Positions 1 through 11,639 of a stretch of 64,000 nt of DNA are shown here, piece by piece. Within the stretch, counting starts at the first letter, position 1. Every line of letters starts with the position of its first letter. This DNA is from Anthoceros angustus (lineage: Eukaryota > Streptophyta > Anthocerotopsida > Anthocerotales > Anthocerotaceae): assembly GCA_010909165.1 (NCBI GenBank), contig MU008209.1:344779-408778 (forward strand), read 5' to 3'. Below the pieces are notes generated by a model. It was not told the origin of the DNA. It was given only the letters and a program-made list of their open reading frames with translations, and did not search any database. The position numbers and the translations under genes are program-made.

Positions 1-2290
1 AGTTGGTAGCGACTCCGGTAGCTAAACAACGGTCATCATGTTCATGTCAAATGCTTGCCCAAGCAATCCACACGTTCCTTCTCGGATCGGCGCTCCTCAC
101 GTGTCCGGTTCAAAACTCGTAGCCATTTTCCATCTACAACTTAACCCTTTTTGGCATATATAGCCATGCGTAACCTAAATAATTCAAGGCCAAGGAACTT
201 CCTATCCCGAATATTCCTACTCCCATGGTCCAAGGAACTGAACCCATCATGCCTATATATGCTTCTATCTACCCATACTTTCACCCGATCGAACCTCCTA
301 CGGTACGCCGATTCAGCTTAAGTCCCGAACTCCTGACGTCCTACTATCTTCCCACTACTTTATCGACCTACCTACCACCTACTGCCTCAACCATTTATTC
401 ATCCTCTCGCTGGGCCGCCTCTGCCTGGTGACCAAAATTGCTCCACGAGGTGGCAGAAGAGGAGGCGCGATCCGAGGACAATCTTGTCGACTGGATGCGA
501 TGATGAATCAACTCCTGAGGGTTTAGGGCGACCTCGGACCCCGCATGGGAAGAGATTTTCAAGGGACTCCACCGGGAGGTGGATGCAACTTGGTGAGGGT
601 GCGCACTTGTCGGGAGGAAAGTTCTCTGGGATGGCGGGGCGCTGGGCCACAACAAGTGGACTTGGCAGAGCTGACCACGCCGATGATCCGGCCCAAGCAT
701 TTGTTGGATCAAGCGGCTTTAGCCTCACCGGCAGGGGCGACGGAGGAAGTGGGAAGGCCAGTTTGACGAAGGGGAGGCCAAGCAAGCAATTGGAGGAAGA
801 CAAGCGGAACCTAGAGGAAATAAGGGCCAAGATTCAAGAAGATTTGTGCAGGCCGAGAAGTTGCAAGCCATGACGAGCTAGGAAGCACTCATGGCTCAAA
901 TTAAGGATGCCCACGAGACGAACCAAGAGATGCAGGGGAGTTGTTGTGAGCCCGTGGAGGAGGCGGCCTGAAAAGGCCCATGTTAAGCTGAGCGTATAAA
1001 CGGAGCGGATGAGGCACGCGGGCCGTAAAAGACAAAGGGAAGGGACTGACCACGATCGAGTAGCGGAAGGACCCAAGAAGGAAGCAAGAATCGAAACCTC
1101 ACCTACCAAGGTTAACGAACGGCCGTGGAGTCCACTACCGCTCGAAACCGCCACCGACATTGGCGCAACCAACCCAAGGCGGGCGGGCGACAGGCGCGAC
1201 GTGGCGCCTCGAGGACATAGGCTGTGCAACCAGTGTAGCCTACGGAGGAGGGGTAAGCACCTCACCGCATAGGGGTCCTATTATATTACGGCACATGGAT
1301 GAGGAAACTTATGTCTGGGTCTATATGTGAATGGAGAACGCGTCTTAACCTCACCGGCCCATGTGCGTGGGAAATAGGAGGGACTGTGGCCTACCACTGC
1401 AAGTGAGGACCCGGCGTGCATACTTCTACCACCGCGCCGGGTGTGGGGTTGGCTCCTATTATGCGGAGGCGACTTTGGAGGAGTTGAGCGAGGAGGAGGT
1501 CCAGCTTGGGTGGACGAGGAACCGAATAATCCTCAAAGAAGCCGGAAGATGCGAAGCCCTGTAAGGTGGTACACCTCAAATTCGCCCAGCAGGATGTGAG
1601 GTGGAAGTAGTGTGGAGAACCCGTCCACCAGCGCGCAAGGTGAGAGCTCGTGGCGAATGGAGGATGAGCCGACGCCAAGTCGAGGTAGGGCGCAGACAGA
1701 GGTGGTAGCAACCTAAAGATAATTTGGTTAGGTGTCATCGACCTAGGATCGCCCGAATTGTGGGCGCGGCCCTTCGTGATAGCCATCTTAGGACCTAAAA
1801 TCCGGCATGCCCCACCGATGTATAAGAGGGGCGACTAGGTCCCTCACGCGATAACTCGGTTGAGATCCCCACGCCTCGTGGCTGGTTGGAGACGTCCGAT
1901 TGACAGAGGTGGTGCGAGACGCCCTAGGGTGGTCGAGAGCTTGCACCGGGGGAGGAGGTGATAAATCTTGCCGACAAAGGAGGAGGAAACCAAGGGATTG
2001 GTCCGGAGCTTGCTCAACGCCTGTGACGCCTGGGGTTCTTTCCTTCACCTTGTCCTGAGTGTTCAAATTGAGAGAAGTGTTGAGTGGATGGAAGCTGCCG
2101 GGCGAATTGAGGGAGAGAGAGAGAGGGAGAAGATTGGGTGAAGGAGTGACTAAACAATCAGACGCCGGCGCGAGGTGTAAGAGGAGTTGAGAAGGAACCA
2201 ATTGAGAGACTAACAAAGGAGATTTGTGTGAATCCAAAAGAATCCAAACCGTGTCACAGGAAGTGGCACAAGGGGAACAAAGGCCCTTTA
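1..2290. other. degenerate transposon-like DNA, no intact gene
   Basis: No ORF here looks like a complete gene. The plus strand holds short open stretches in shifting frames, for example 484-873, 1009-1272 and 1361-1564. They are rich in K, E, R and Q and lack good ATG starts, as expected of a decayed gag-like reading frame. I saw no clear terminal repeat, tRNA or recognised domain. Confidence 0.4.
484..910 (+). pseudogene. gag-like coiled-coil fragment, frameshifted
   Basis: An open frame from 484 to 873 begins at TTG rather than ATG. It ends in a charged helical stretch (KQLEEDKRNLEEIRAKIQED). After about 848 the coding character moves to another frame, where QAEKLQAM and then EALMAQIKDAHETNQEMQ can be read to about 940, so one small indel separates the halves. 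Charged coiled coils of this kind are common in retrotransposon gag proteins, but no zinc knuckle, protease or polymerase follows. The assignment to a retroelement is inference. An uncharacterised host gene fragment is the alternative. Confidence 0.3.
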
Positions 2291-2300
2291 AAAAACTGTG

Positions 2301-2332
2301 GTGAGTGTGTGTGTGTGTGTGTGAGTGTGAGG
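2301..2332. repeat. (GT)n microsatellite
   Basis: GT dinucleotides run with two GA interruptions. A further short GTGTGTGTGT run lies near 2361-2370. Confidence 0.9.
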
Positions 2333-2919
2333 AATTTGTGGAACTTTGGTCCCTAGGAATGTGTGTGTGTGCATGAAGTGTGGAGACAAAGCGACAGTGG
2401 TGGACGCCCGCAGGGATCCGCGCCTGCGGCGGAAATAAGTCGCTAGGGTTTATGTGGGACCCACCGAGTCAAGCAACTACTAGTGGTGAGAGCCACCGCA
2501 CGTGGAATAAGATTTGGGTCGTGGAATAAGAGCCAGTAGTTAGACAAGTGGGAGGTAGTAGTGGTTGAGTAGATAGGTAAGAGGAGTAATAGCAAGTCAA
2601 GTCCCGACTTAGGTGAAGGTAGATAGGGAGTTAGCGCCTCTTGGCACAAACCATTCCCTTGGGAGCGAATCCTAAGCCTCACAACGACATTGAGGGCGAA
2701 TGGGACCTCACTTGTCCTCGACACAAATCCACACTCCACACGCGGCAAGTGAGGTGGGCACTGTGGAAAATGCGGATTCATCGAAGTGGAGAGGTGGATG
2801 ATCATCAAGGGAGGAGTGAGGCCAGAGAGGTGCAGGCGAGGGGGAGCAACTTCCAACAAAGAAGGGAGTCTCCGCCAAAGAGGAGGACGGCCGAGAAAGC
2901 GGCCGCAAGGGGAGTGGGT

Positions 2920-5034
2920 GTCTCTAATAGGTGGGGAGCTAATGCTGAGCCGCTGCAGGAGAGAATCCAAAACTTTAGAGGAGGAATCGCTGTCCGTGAC
3001 ATCGTGAGGGGAGGAGGCGTGAGTCCGAGAAAGAGGACTGGTGATCGGGAGGAGCATGGTGGTGCGCCCAAGAGGCAGTGTGGTGGCAGAGAGAGGCCAT
3101 TGGTCTTGTGGACCTTCGTCGTGGCGATGGATAACCCCAACAACGTGGGAGGAGGATGCCTGTGGAGGGGAGGAAACCGCTCGGGAGTGAGACTGGTCAT
3201 GGAGGAGGCGGTTGGAGGCGGGCCAAGGAACGTGCATATGATGGTCGGAGGACGGTGAGGAGAAGGACACCGTGCAATGATGGGGAAAGCGCAAGCGAGA
3301 TGTGGAGATGGCGGATGATGAGGTGGAGAGACATACCGACTACATTGCCACTACCGAAATTGGAGAATTGATGGAGCAGTTGGCGGTAAGCCACTAGACG
3401 ACGCATTGCCGTGTTGTGCAGGCCGCATGTGGTGGAGTGTACATCATGTGAGCCTTATGCGATGGAGGTTGGGTGGAGAATGAGGAGTTGACCGTTGGTG
3501 CGACGTGGTGATATGTAGGACGTGAGCTCTAAGTGATGTGTGCATGACCGCAGGGAAGAAGGGAAGGGAAAGTGGTGGAAGGTGAAGGCCATGTCGGAAG
3601 GAAGGATACTAGTGGAGAGAAGGAAGATGGAGGAAAGGTGGCAACAGGGGCGTCACCGCCAAGTGATGCCGAGGCAACGAGATGGTGGGGAACTGGATGT
3701 GGGAGCGCTGGAGAGATGGTGGGGAACGGATGTGGGAGCGGAGCAGAGAGATGGTGGGGAACTGGATGGATGAGAGAATGCGGAGCATAATGCAACTGAA
3801 AACAACCGTGTGGGCCGCTTTGTGGAGGGGAATGTGAATGTTCGAGCCATTTTCTTGCGTACGGAGTCGCCAAGACGTGGGTGGACCGGTGATGGTCAAT
3901 CAAGAACAAATGGAATTGGTATTCCCACCTTTATAGCCTAGCATTTACAGGGTCCTTCGCCGTGAAAGTGGTGATTGAGACCGGATAGGTCTAGGAAGTT
4001 GTGGAGGAACCCCGAAAACAATGGTGTTGGTCAAAGAGTCACCAAGTGACGCCGCAAGACGCATGGCCATATCACTTGGAAGACGACATGTTTGTAGATA
4101 GTTAGTACTGGCAACAAAGCCACGATGCCGAAGGGATAGAGGACGCTTGAACGCCCAAAAATTCCAATTAATTTGTCAATAAAATCAAACACTTATATAT
4201 GCAAGGTATGAGAGTGACGTAAGGGTTAGCACATACATATTACTATATAAACAAGTCTTGACGCCTATATATACATATATACATACAAAGGAGGCACATA
4301 TAAGTACACTAATATAATATAAGTATAATGATGGATGTGTACATATATATGTACACATACTTACACATACTTATGTCTTGAAGCCTATATACATATATAT
4401 GTATACAAAGGATATGCAAAGGAGGTAAAAAGGGAAGGACAGCCGGGAGAGAGAGGTCCTTGTTACAATCATGTTGCAAGAGGAAGAGGGAAGAGTATAA
4501 AATGGTTGTGATAGGGGAGGTCCTTCTCATCAGGATGGAGGAGAAGTGAAAGAGTATAAAAGGGTGTGATAAGGGGAGCAATAACTAGGTGGTGAGGTGA
4601 GAGGAGAGAGACCAAGCATTGTGTTAAGATGGGGTGAGAAGGTGGATAAGAAATTGACACCGAACACCAAGCCACCAAAGAGTGTTGCAATTTTGAAGTG
4701 GTACATGAAGTGAGAGACCAAGCATTGTGTTAGGATGGTGGGAGAAGGAAGAGAAAAATGGACCAACTTAACACCAAGCCATCAAAACATGTTGCAAGTT
4801 GGAAGTGTTACATAAAATTGCAACACGATCGTAATAAAGGGTGGGAAATTATTAACAATGCAGAGAGAGGGTGTACCAAGGGTGAGGTGGGAAGAGAGAG
4901 CCGTTCGTGTTAAGATGGTCGCACCAAACGGGGATGTAACTAACAAACTTAATACCAAGCCTCCAAAACATGTTGCAATGTGGAAGTGTAACAAAAAATT
5001 GCAACATCGACTGTAACATGGGGTGCCCTTTTCT
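2920..5034 (+). repeat. repeat block X, copy 1
   Basis: This block recurs at 5272-6583 and 7477-9716 with about 85-95% similarity by eye and many small indels. In order it holds an acidic coding-like stretch, a glycine/tryptophan-rich minisatellite (3600-3780), a segment that is the reverse complement of the CHMP1 3' flank (4080-4390), AT-rich (TATA)n DNA, and a degenerate tandem array of about 160-bp units (about 4590-5030). Each array unit carries 'accaagc' and 'catgttgcaa' motifs. Confidence 0.7.
4080..4390 (-). repeat. inverted copy of the CHMP1 3' flank inside block X
   Basis: Read on the minus strand, this segment matches 15310-15625 downstream of CHMP1. Shared features are 'ggaagacga' followed by 'gtttgtag', 'ggcaacaaagccac', 'agggatagaggacgcttga', 'ccaattaat', 'cacttatatatgcaagg' and 'caagtcttgacg'. 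The same piece occurs at 6475-6583, truncated, and at 8520-8840. Either the gene flank was captured by the repeat, or the CHMP1 3' flank is itself repeat-derived. Confidence 0.75.
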
Positions 5035-5271
5035 AGTAGGGAAAGCTACACTGGCCCCACTAGATTGTGAATGTTACATCTTATCTCCTTAATTCTCTTA
5101 ACTAGTTCCACGTGCCTTGAGATTCCAAGTTACTTTCTTTATGCTTATCCTTGATCTCTCATCGAATGCTCAGGCCGTTAGGTATCCATAGCCAAGTCAT
5201 AGCGATTTCCATACTTGATCATGGATTTCACTGAACGAAGCCTCAATACCTAGGCAAAAGGCTGGTCCTTT
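5035..5271 (+). repeat. repeat block W, copy 1
   Basis: The block runs from 'gggaaagctacac' to 'gctggtcctttgctaatagg'. It recurs at 9717-9962 and inverted at about 13905-14155. In the other two places W continues directly into Y, so W is probably the left end of a W-Y element. Here it is joined instead to block X at the shared string 'ctaataggt'. Confidence 0.7.
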
Positions 5272-6583
5272 GCTAATAGGTGGGAGCTAACTGAGCTGCT
5301 TGCTGCAGGAGAGAATCCAAAACTTTCAGAGGAGGAATCTGCCAGGGCCGTGACATCAGGAGGGGAGGAGGAATTTGGCGTGAGTCCGGAGAAAGAGGAC
5401 TGTGGTGATCGGGAGGAGCATGGTGGTGCTGCCCAAGAGGCCGACCGTGTGGCTGGCGAGAGAGAGGCCATTGGTCTTGTGGACCTTCTGTTCGGTGGCG
5501 ATGGATAACCCCCAACAACGTGGGAGGAGGATGCCTGTGGAGGGGAGGAAACTGCTGCCCTGGGAGTGGAGACTGGTTCATCGGAGGAGGCGGTTGCGGA
5601 GGCGGCCAAGGAAGCATATGATGGTCGGAGGACGGTGAGGAGAAGGACACCGCGAATGATGGGGAAAGCGCAAGGGGAGGCGATGTGGAGATGGCGGATG
5701 ATGAGGTGGAGACCGACATACCGACTACATTGCCACTACCGAAATTGGAGAATTGATGGAGCAGCTGGCGGTAAGCCACGACCATTGCCGTGTTGCAGCC
5801 GCATGGGCGTGGTGGAGTGTACATGGCGTGAGCCGCGATGGAGGTTGGGTGGAGAATGAGGAGTTGACTGGTTGGTGCGACGTGGTGATATGTAGGACGT
5901 GAGCTCTAAGTGATGTGTGTGCATGATCAGGAAGAAGGGAAGGGAAAGCTGGTGGAAGGTGAAGGCCATGTCGGAAGGAAGGCATGTATACTAGTGGAGA
6001 GAAGGAAGATGGAGGAAAGGTGGCAACAGGGGCCACAAGTGACGGAGGCAACGTAGATGGTGGGGAACCCGGATGTGGGAGCGGAGCGCTGGAGAGATGG
6101 TGGGGAACTGGATGTGGGAGCGGAGCACCGGAGAGATGGTGGGGAACTGGATGGATGAGAGAATGCGGAGCGCATGCCGAATGCAACTGGAAAACAACCG
6201 TGCGGTGGGCTTTGTGGAGGGGAATGTTCGAGCCATTTTCTTGCGTACTGGAGTCGCCAAGATGGTGGACCGGTGATGGTCAATCGAACAAAGATGGAAT
6301 TGGTATTCCCACCTTGTAGCCTAGCATTTGGGTCCTTCGCCGTGAAAGTGGTGATTGAGGCCACTGGATAGGTCTAGGAAGTTGTGGAGGAACCCCGAAA
6401 ACAATGGTGTTGGTCAAAGAGTCACCAAGTGACGCAAGACGCATATGGCCATATCACTTGGAAGATATGTTTGTAGATAAAGACTTGCATCGTGGCAACA
6501 AAGCCACCGAAGGGATAGAGGACGCTTGAACTCCAAAAATTCCAATTAATTTGTCAATAAAATCAAACACTTATATATGCAAG
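5272..6583 (+). repeat. repeat block X, copy 2 (truncated)
   Basis: This copy has the least disrupted acidic stretch of block X. It stops inside the CHMP1-flank-like segment and passes into block Y at the shared string 'aaggtatga'. The minisatellite at about 6060-6150 contains near-perfect repeats of 'gagagatggtggggaactgg' preceded by 'gatgtgggagcggagc'. Confidence 0.7.
5277..5508 (+). pseudogene. acidic ORF fragment of block X
   Basis: An open frame of about 76 codons runs on the plus strand and ends at TAA 5506-5508. It is strongly acidic and contains GENPKLSEEESARAV, EEEFGVSPEKEDCGDREEH and GEREAIGLVDLLFGGDG. Further acidic stretches resume in other frames: EEDACGGEETAALGVETG near 5525-5580, and DGEEKDTANDGES followed by DVEMADDEVETDIPTTLPL near 5633-5745. 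The same stretches exist in the other X copies but are more damaged. No ATG, domain or family is recognised. It reads like a decayed gene, or a gag-like product, of the X element. Confidence 0.4.
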
Positions 6584-7476
6584 GTATGATGGGCATGAGG
6601 CTAGGTTCTTTATGACTTCTAGCTCCACGCCTTGTGCCCTATGATCTCGCTTAAACATGGTTCTTCCTCCTCCATATCTTGTGACGCTCACATTTTGTGG
6701 ATCGAGGTCCATATCCGCCCACATCCAAGGTCTCTAACCTTTGAGTACTGAAGAGGTTGTTGGTTGTCTCTTCTCCCTTTGGATCTCTTGCCGCACTCTT
6801 AGCTAAAGTCCATGGCTTTTGCGGCTTGTAGTGTAATGTTTCTTTTAACTGGCTCAATGGTCATAGGATTTCCGTCAAGGTTAGAGTAGCGGTTGTCATA
6901 TGGCTTAGTGGCTCCATGAATGCTCTACAAGTTGGAGGTGAATTTGTAGGCCATAATTCATCTTTGCCTTTTGCAGGACCTCTGCATCCTCGTCTCGAGA
7001 AATGGCATTCCAGCTTGGTACCTAACTATTTAGTGGCCACCGCCGCCATGGCCCCTTACCTTCTTTGTTGAACTAACTAAGTTCATCGAGGTGCATAAGA
7101 TCTGACAAAAAAAATCATTTTTTCAGAAAAAGCAAGATCATAGATCAGCTGCCACAAGCCATGGAACGGAAAGATCCTTCAGATCCCTCATAACCATACT
7201 AGTTCGGCCTTGGGTTTAGTGAGACCATGGTGAAACGGGGGCATCCCCGATCCCCTCATGGCGTCGTTTATTCACCCTGGCCATTGCTTGCAAGCAATGC
7301 TCGCATCCCTAGGCCATTGCTTGCAAGCAATGCTTGCATCCCTGGGGTAGTGGACGGGATTGGCTGTTTCCTCCGTCATCGAGTTGACTCCAGAACCCGA
7401 ATCTAATGGTAGGATGTTTCACTTCTTTAAATTAGCCGGTTTTAGGAGCATCGGACTTAGCCCCGTTTTGGTAGCA
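6584..7476 (+). repeat. repeat block Y, copy 1
   Basis: The block begins 'gggcatgaggctaggttc' and ends 'ttttggtagcatggtgg'. Other copies are at 9995-10895, 11440-12210, inverted 12640-13209, direct 13210-13630 and inverted 13631-13860. It contains two nested direct repeats of 'ccattgcttgcaagcaatgc' (about 7280-7335), each a short palindrome around TTGCAAGCAA. No coding potential is evident. Confidence 0.7.
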
Positions 7477-9716
7477 TGGTGGTGCGCCCAAGAGGCAGTG
7501 TGGTGGCAGAGAGAGGCCATTGGTCTTGTGGACCTTCGTCGTGGCGATGGATAACCCCAACAACGTGGGAGGAGGATGCCTGTGGAGGGAGGAAACCGCT
7601 CGGGAGTGAGACTGGTCATGGAGGAGGCGGTTGGAGGCGGCCAAGGAACGTGCATATGATGGTCGGAGGACGGTGAGGAGAAGGACACCGTGCAATGATG
7701 GGGAAAGCGCAAGCGAGATGTGGAGATGGCGGATGATGAGGTGGAGAGACATACCGACTACATTGCCACTACCGAAATTGGAGAATTGATGGAGCAGTTG
7801 GCGGTAAGCCACTAGACGACGCATTGCCGTGTTGTGCAGGCCGCATGTGGTGGAGTGTACATCATGTGAGCCTTATGCGATGGAGGTTGGGTGGAGAATG
7901 AGGAGTTGATGGTTGGTGCGACGTGGTGATATGTAGGACGTGAGCTCTAAGTGATGTGTGTGCATGACGCAGGGAAGAAGGGAAGGAAAGCGGGTGGAAG
8001 GTGAAGGCCATGTCGAAGGAAGGCATGATACTAGTGGAGAGAAGGAAGATGGAGGAAAGGTGGCAACAGGGGCCACAAGTGACGGAGGCAACGTAGATGG
8101 TGGGGAACCCGGATGTGGGAGCGGAGCGCTGGAGAGATGGTGGGGAACTGGATGTGGGAGCGGAGCACCGGAGAGATGGTGGGGAACTGGATGGATGAGA
8201 GAATGCGGAGCGCATGCCGAATGCAACTGGAAAACAACCGTGCGGTGGGCTTTGTGGAGGGGAATGTGAATGTTCGAGCCATTTTCTTGCGTACGGAGTC
8301 GCCAAGATGTGGGTGGACCGGTGATGGTCAATCAAGAACAAATGGAATTGGTATTCCCACCTTTATAGCCTAGCATTTACAGGGTCCTTCGCCGTGAAAG
8401 TGGTGATTGAGGCCGGATAGGTCTAGGAAGTTGTGGAGGAACCCCGAAAACAATGGTGTTGGTCAAAGAGTCACCAAGTGACGCCGCAAGACGCATGGCC
8501 ATATCACTTGGAAGACGACATGTTTGTAGATAGTTAGTACTGGCAACAAAGCCACGATGCCGAAGGGATAGAGGACGCTTGAACGCCCAAAAATTCCAAT
8601 TAATTTGTCAATAAAATCAAACACTTATATATGCAAGGTATGAGAGTGAGGGGGTTAGCACATACATATTATATAAACAAGTCTTGACGCCTATATACAT
8701 ATATACATATACAAAGGAGGCATATAAGTACACTAATATAATATAAGTATAACAGATGGATGTGTACATATATATGTACACATACTTACACATACTTATG
8801 TCTTGAAGCCTATATACATATATATGTATACAAAGGATATGCAAAGGAGGTAAAATAGGAAGGGAAGGACACTGGGAGAGAGAGGTCCAATCATGTTGCA
8901 AGAGGAAGAGGGAAGAGTATAAAATGGTTGTGATAGGGGAGGTCCTTCTCACATGATGGAGGAGGAGAAGGGAAAAGTTCGTGAAGAAGCAAGCGATCGA
9001 GAAAGGCAACATGGATGGCGCACGAATCTACGCTCAGAACGCTATCAGGAGGCAGGACATCAGCCCCTACTCTTCAATTCGGCCAGCCTCGCTCGTCATC
9101 CTCAGAGACGGATGCTGTTTCCTTCCTGGGACAGCATGAGAAGCAGCTTGAGGCAGCCAACGGAAACCTCAGTCCATAGTCATCCACACCTGTTGCATGA
9201 GCGAGTTCACCTCATCCTCTGGAGTGGAAAGGCTGGTACTTCCAGCCATAGCCGTCTCCACGAACTCTGATTGAACCTCCATGTTCACAAAGTCTTCTCA
9301 AACTGGTCCATGGTCTGAGATATTTTTTGCATGTTTCAACCATGTTTCCAGGCACTGTCCAAGCCACCAAAGAGTGTTGCAATTTTGAAGTGGTACATGA
9401 AGTGAGAGACCAAGCATTGTGTTAGGATGGTGGGAGAAGGAAGAGAAAAATGGACCAACTTAACACCAAGCCATCAAAACATGTTGCAAGTTGGAAGTGT
9501 TACATAAAATTGCAACACGAATAACAAGGTGTGGAAATTATTAACAATGCTTGTGAGAGAGGGGTTTAAGGGTGAGGTGGGAAGAGAGAGTGCGTTCGTG
9601 TTAAGATGGTCACCAAACGGGACGTAACTAACAAACTTAATACTTTTCCAAAACATGTTGCAATGTGGAAGTGTAACAAAAATTGCAACATCGATCGAAT
9701 ATGGGTGCCCTTTTCT
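7477..9716 (+). repeat. repeat block X, copy 3, with inserted CHMP1 fragments
   Basis: The block enters from Y at the shared string 'agcatggtggt' and follows copy 1 closely to about 8958. There, CHMP1 gene fragments (8959-9360) replace the part corresponding to about 4530-4668. The degenerate tandem array resumes at 'aagccaccaaagagtgttgc' and runs to the W block. Confidence 0.7.
8959..9360. pseudogene. CHMP1 gene fragments, one direct and one inverted
   Basis: Positions 8959-9050 match the plus strand of CHMP1 at about 14728-14820, for example 'atggatggcgcacgaatcta'. Positions 9047-9360 are then the reverse complement of about 14947-15262 and include the reversed stop-codon region. The two pieces meet at 'cagga', which occurs at both source sites. 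The left edge lies in the shared string 'ggaggagaag'. Neither piece has a usable reading frame across the junctions. These are copied exon fragments within a repeat, not a functional gene. Confidence 0.88.
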
Positions 9717-10934
9717 AGGGAAAGCTACACCGGCCCCACTAGATTGTGAATGTTACATCTTATCTCCTTAATTCTCTTAACTAGTTCCACGTGCCTTGAG
9801 ATTCCAAGTTACTTTCTTTATGCTTATCCTTGATCTCTCATCGAATGCTCAGGCCGTTAGGTATCCATAGCCAAGTCATAGCGATTTCCATACTTGATCA
9901 TGGATTTCAGCTTGAACGAAGCCTCAATACCTAGGCAAAGGGCTGGTCCTTTGCTAATAGGTAGAAAAGCATGGGAGCATTATGCTTATGCGAAGGTATG
10001 AGCGTGGGCATGAGGCTAGGTTCTTTATGACTTCTAGCTCCACGTCTTGTGCCCTATGATCTCGCTTGGCTAAACATGGTTCTTTCCCGGCTCCATATCT
10101 TGGCCCGTACGTTCTCACATTTTGTGACTGAGGTCCATATCCAGCTCCACATCCAAGGTCTCTAACCTTTTGAGTACGGCAAGAGGTTGTTGGTTGTCTC
10201 TTCTCCCTTTGGATCTCTTGCCGCACTCTTAGCTAAAGTCCATGGCTTTTGCGGCTTGTAGTGTAATGTTTCTTTTAACTGGCTCAATGGTCATAGGATT
10301 TCCGCCAAGGTTAGAGAAGCGTTGTCATATGGCTTAGTGGCTCCATGAATGCTCTCAAGTTGAGGTGAATTTGTAGGCCATAATTCATCTTTTGCCTTTG
10401 CAGACCTCGATCCTGCCTCGAGAAATGGCATTCCGTTTTGGTACTAACTATTTAGTGGCCACTGCCGCCATGGCCCCTTACCTTCTTTTTGTTGAACTAA
10501 CTAAGTTCATCGAGGTGCATAAGATCCGACAAAAAATCATTTTTTCGTAAAAGCAAGATCATAGATCAGCTGCCACAAGCCATGGAACGGAAAGATCCTT
10601 CAGATCCCTCATAACCATACTAGTTCGGCCTTGGGTTTAGTGAGACCATGGTGAAACGGGGCACTGATCCCCTCATGGCGCTGCTTATTCACCTCGCCAT
10701 TGCTTGCAAGCAATGCTCAGATCCCTAGGCCATTGCTTGCAAGCAATGCTTGCATCCCCGGGTAGTGGGATGATAATGCTTTCCTCCGCCATCGAGTTGA
10801 CTCAACCCGAATCTAATGGTAGGATGTTTCACTTTAAATTAGCCGGTTTTAGGAGCACTGACTTAGCCCCGCTTTGGTAGCATGGTGGTTGTGCGTGCCT
10901 CCTCATCATGTTTGCTTAACGAGAAGAGCAAAGG
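9717..10934 (+). repeat. repeat W-Y, copy 2 (most continuous)
   Basis: W (9717-9962) runs through a short linker ('agaaaagcatgggagcatta') into Y. The same order, inverted, is found at 13860-14155, so W-linker-Y is probably the native layout of one element. Y continues to 'agaagagcaaaggaagttgg' and then switches to CHMP1 promoter sequence. Confidence 0.65.
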
Positions 10935-11440
10935 AAGTTGGAAAATCTGATCCAGCAGTTTCTTGGCTTCCCCATGCCTAGCTACACACTGTGCCCCTCG
11001 TCCAGCTGCTGGCGATCACCAACTCCAGCCAATTGCACCTTCACGGAGCTAATTGCCGCCCGTGCATCGCCTTGCCTCTCTTGGCGTAGAGCTTACAAAG
11101 CAAGCGGGACAGACGAGTATTCTGCCCTAATCCAGCTTCATATCTACTGGGCGTGTCTGTTCGACCTAAACGGAAGCTTCCTCCACTGGAAATGGACGCG
11201 TGGAGTTGGCACCAAGTACTCTATAGCCTCGCACTGGGGTGACCCAGCCCTCAAGCATATATAGAAACGTTATGAGACCAGTTTCGGACTTTCCAAGATA
11301 TTAACCTACTTAAAAGGCAAGTTTCAAGAATCCTATTCAAATTTACTGCTAAAATTTATTGAAAACCTCGTTGACATAATCTATAGACAGTACCCAAGCA
11401 CTTCATCCTAGCTCGTTAATAACCGTCCTATGTGGCCATT
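10935..11440 (-). repeat. inverted copy of the CHMP1 promoter and first codons
   Basis: On the minus strand this is nearly identical to 14160-14690. It covers the CHMP1 upstream region, the ATG and about the first 15 codons. The left junction is in 'gttggaaa', present both in Y and in CHMP1. The right junction is in 'tggccattttgtga', where the CHMP1 upstream sequence and Y resemble each other. An open frame at 10938-11264 on the plus strand is only the antisense of this copied promoter. Confidence 0.85.
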
Positions 11441-11639
11441 TTGTGACCTGAGGTCCATATCCACTCCACATCCAAGGTCTCTAACCTTTGAGTACTGCAA
11501 GAGGTTGTTGGTTGTCTCTTCTCCCTTTGGATCTCTTGCCGCACTCTTAGCTAAAGTCCATGGCTTTTGCGGCTTGTAGTGTAATGTTTCTTTTAATCGC
11601 TCAATGGTCATAGGATTTCGCCAAGGTTAGAGAAGCGTT

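Noticed and set aside
4309-4581. Tyrosine/isoleucine-rich open frame on the minus strand
   Set aside because: It arises from (TATA)n-type low-complexity DNA and recurs only where that repeat does.
7280-7335. TTGCAAGCAA palindromes as an operator
   Set aside because: They are internal repeats of the Y element present in every copy; nothing links them to gene control.
10938-11264. 108-codon plus-strand frame
   Set aside because: It is the antisense of the copied CHMP1 promoter, mirrored by 14363-14620 on the other strand.
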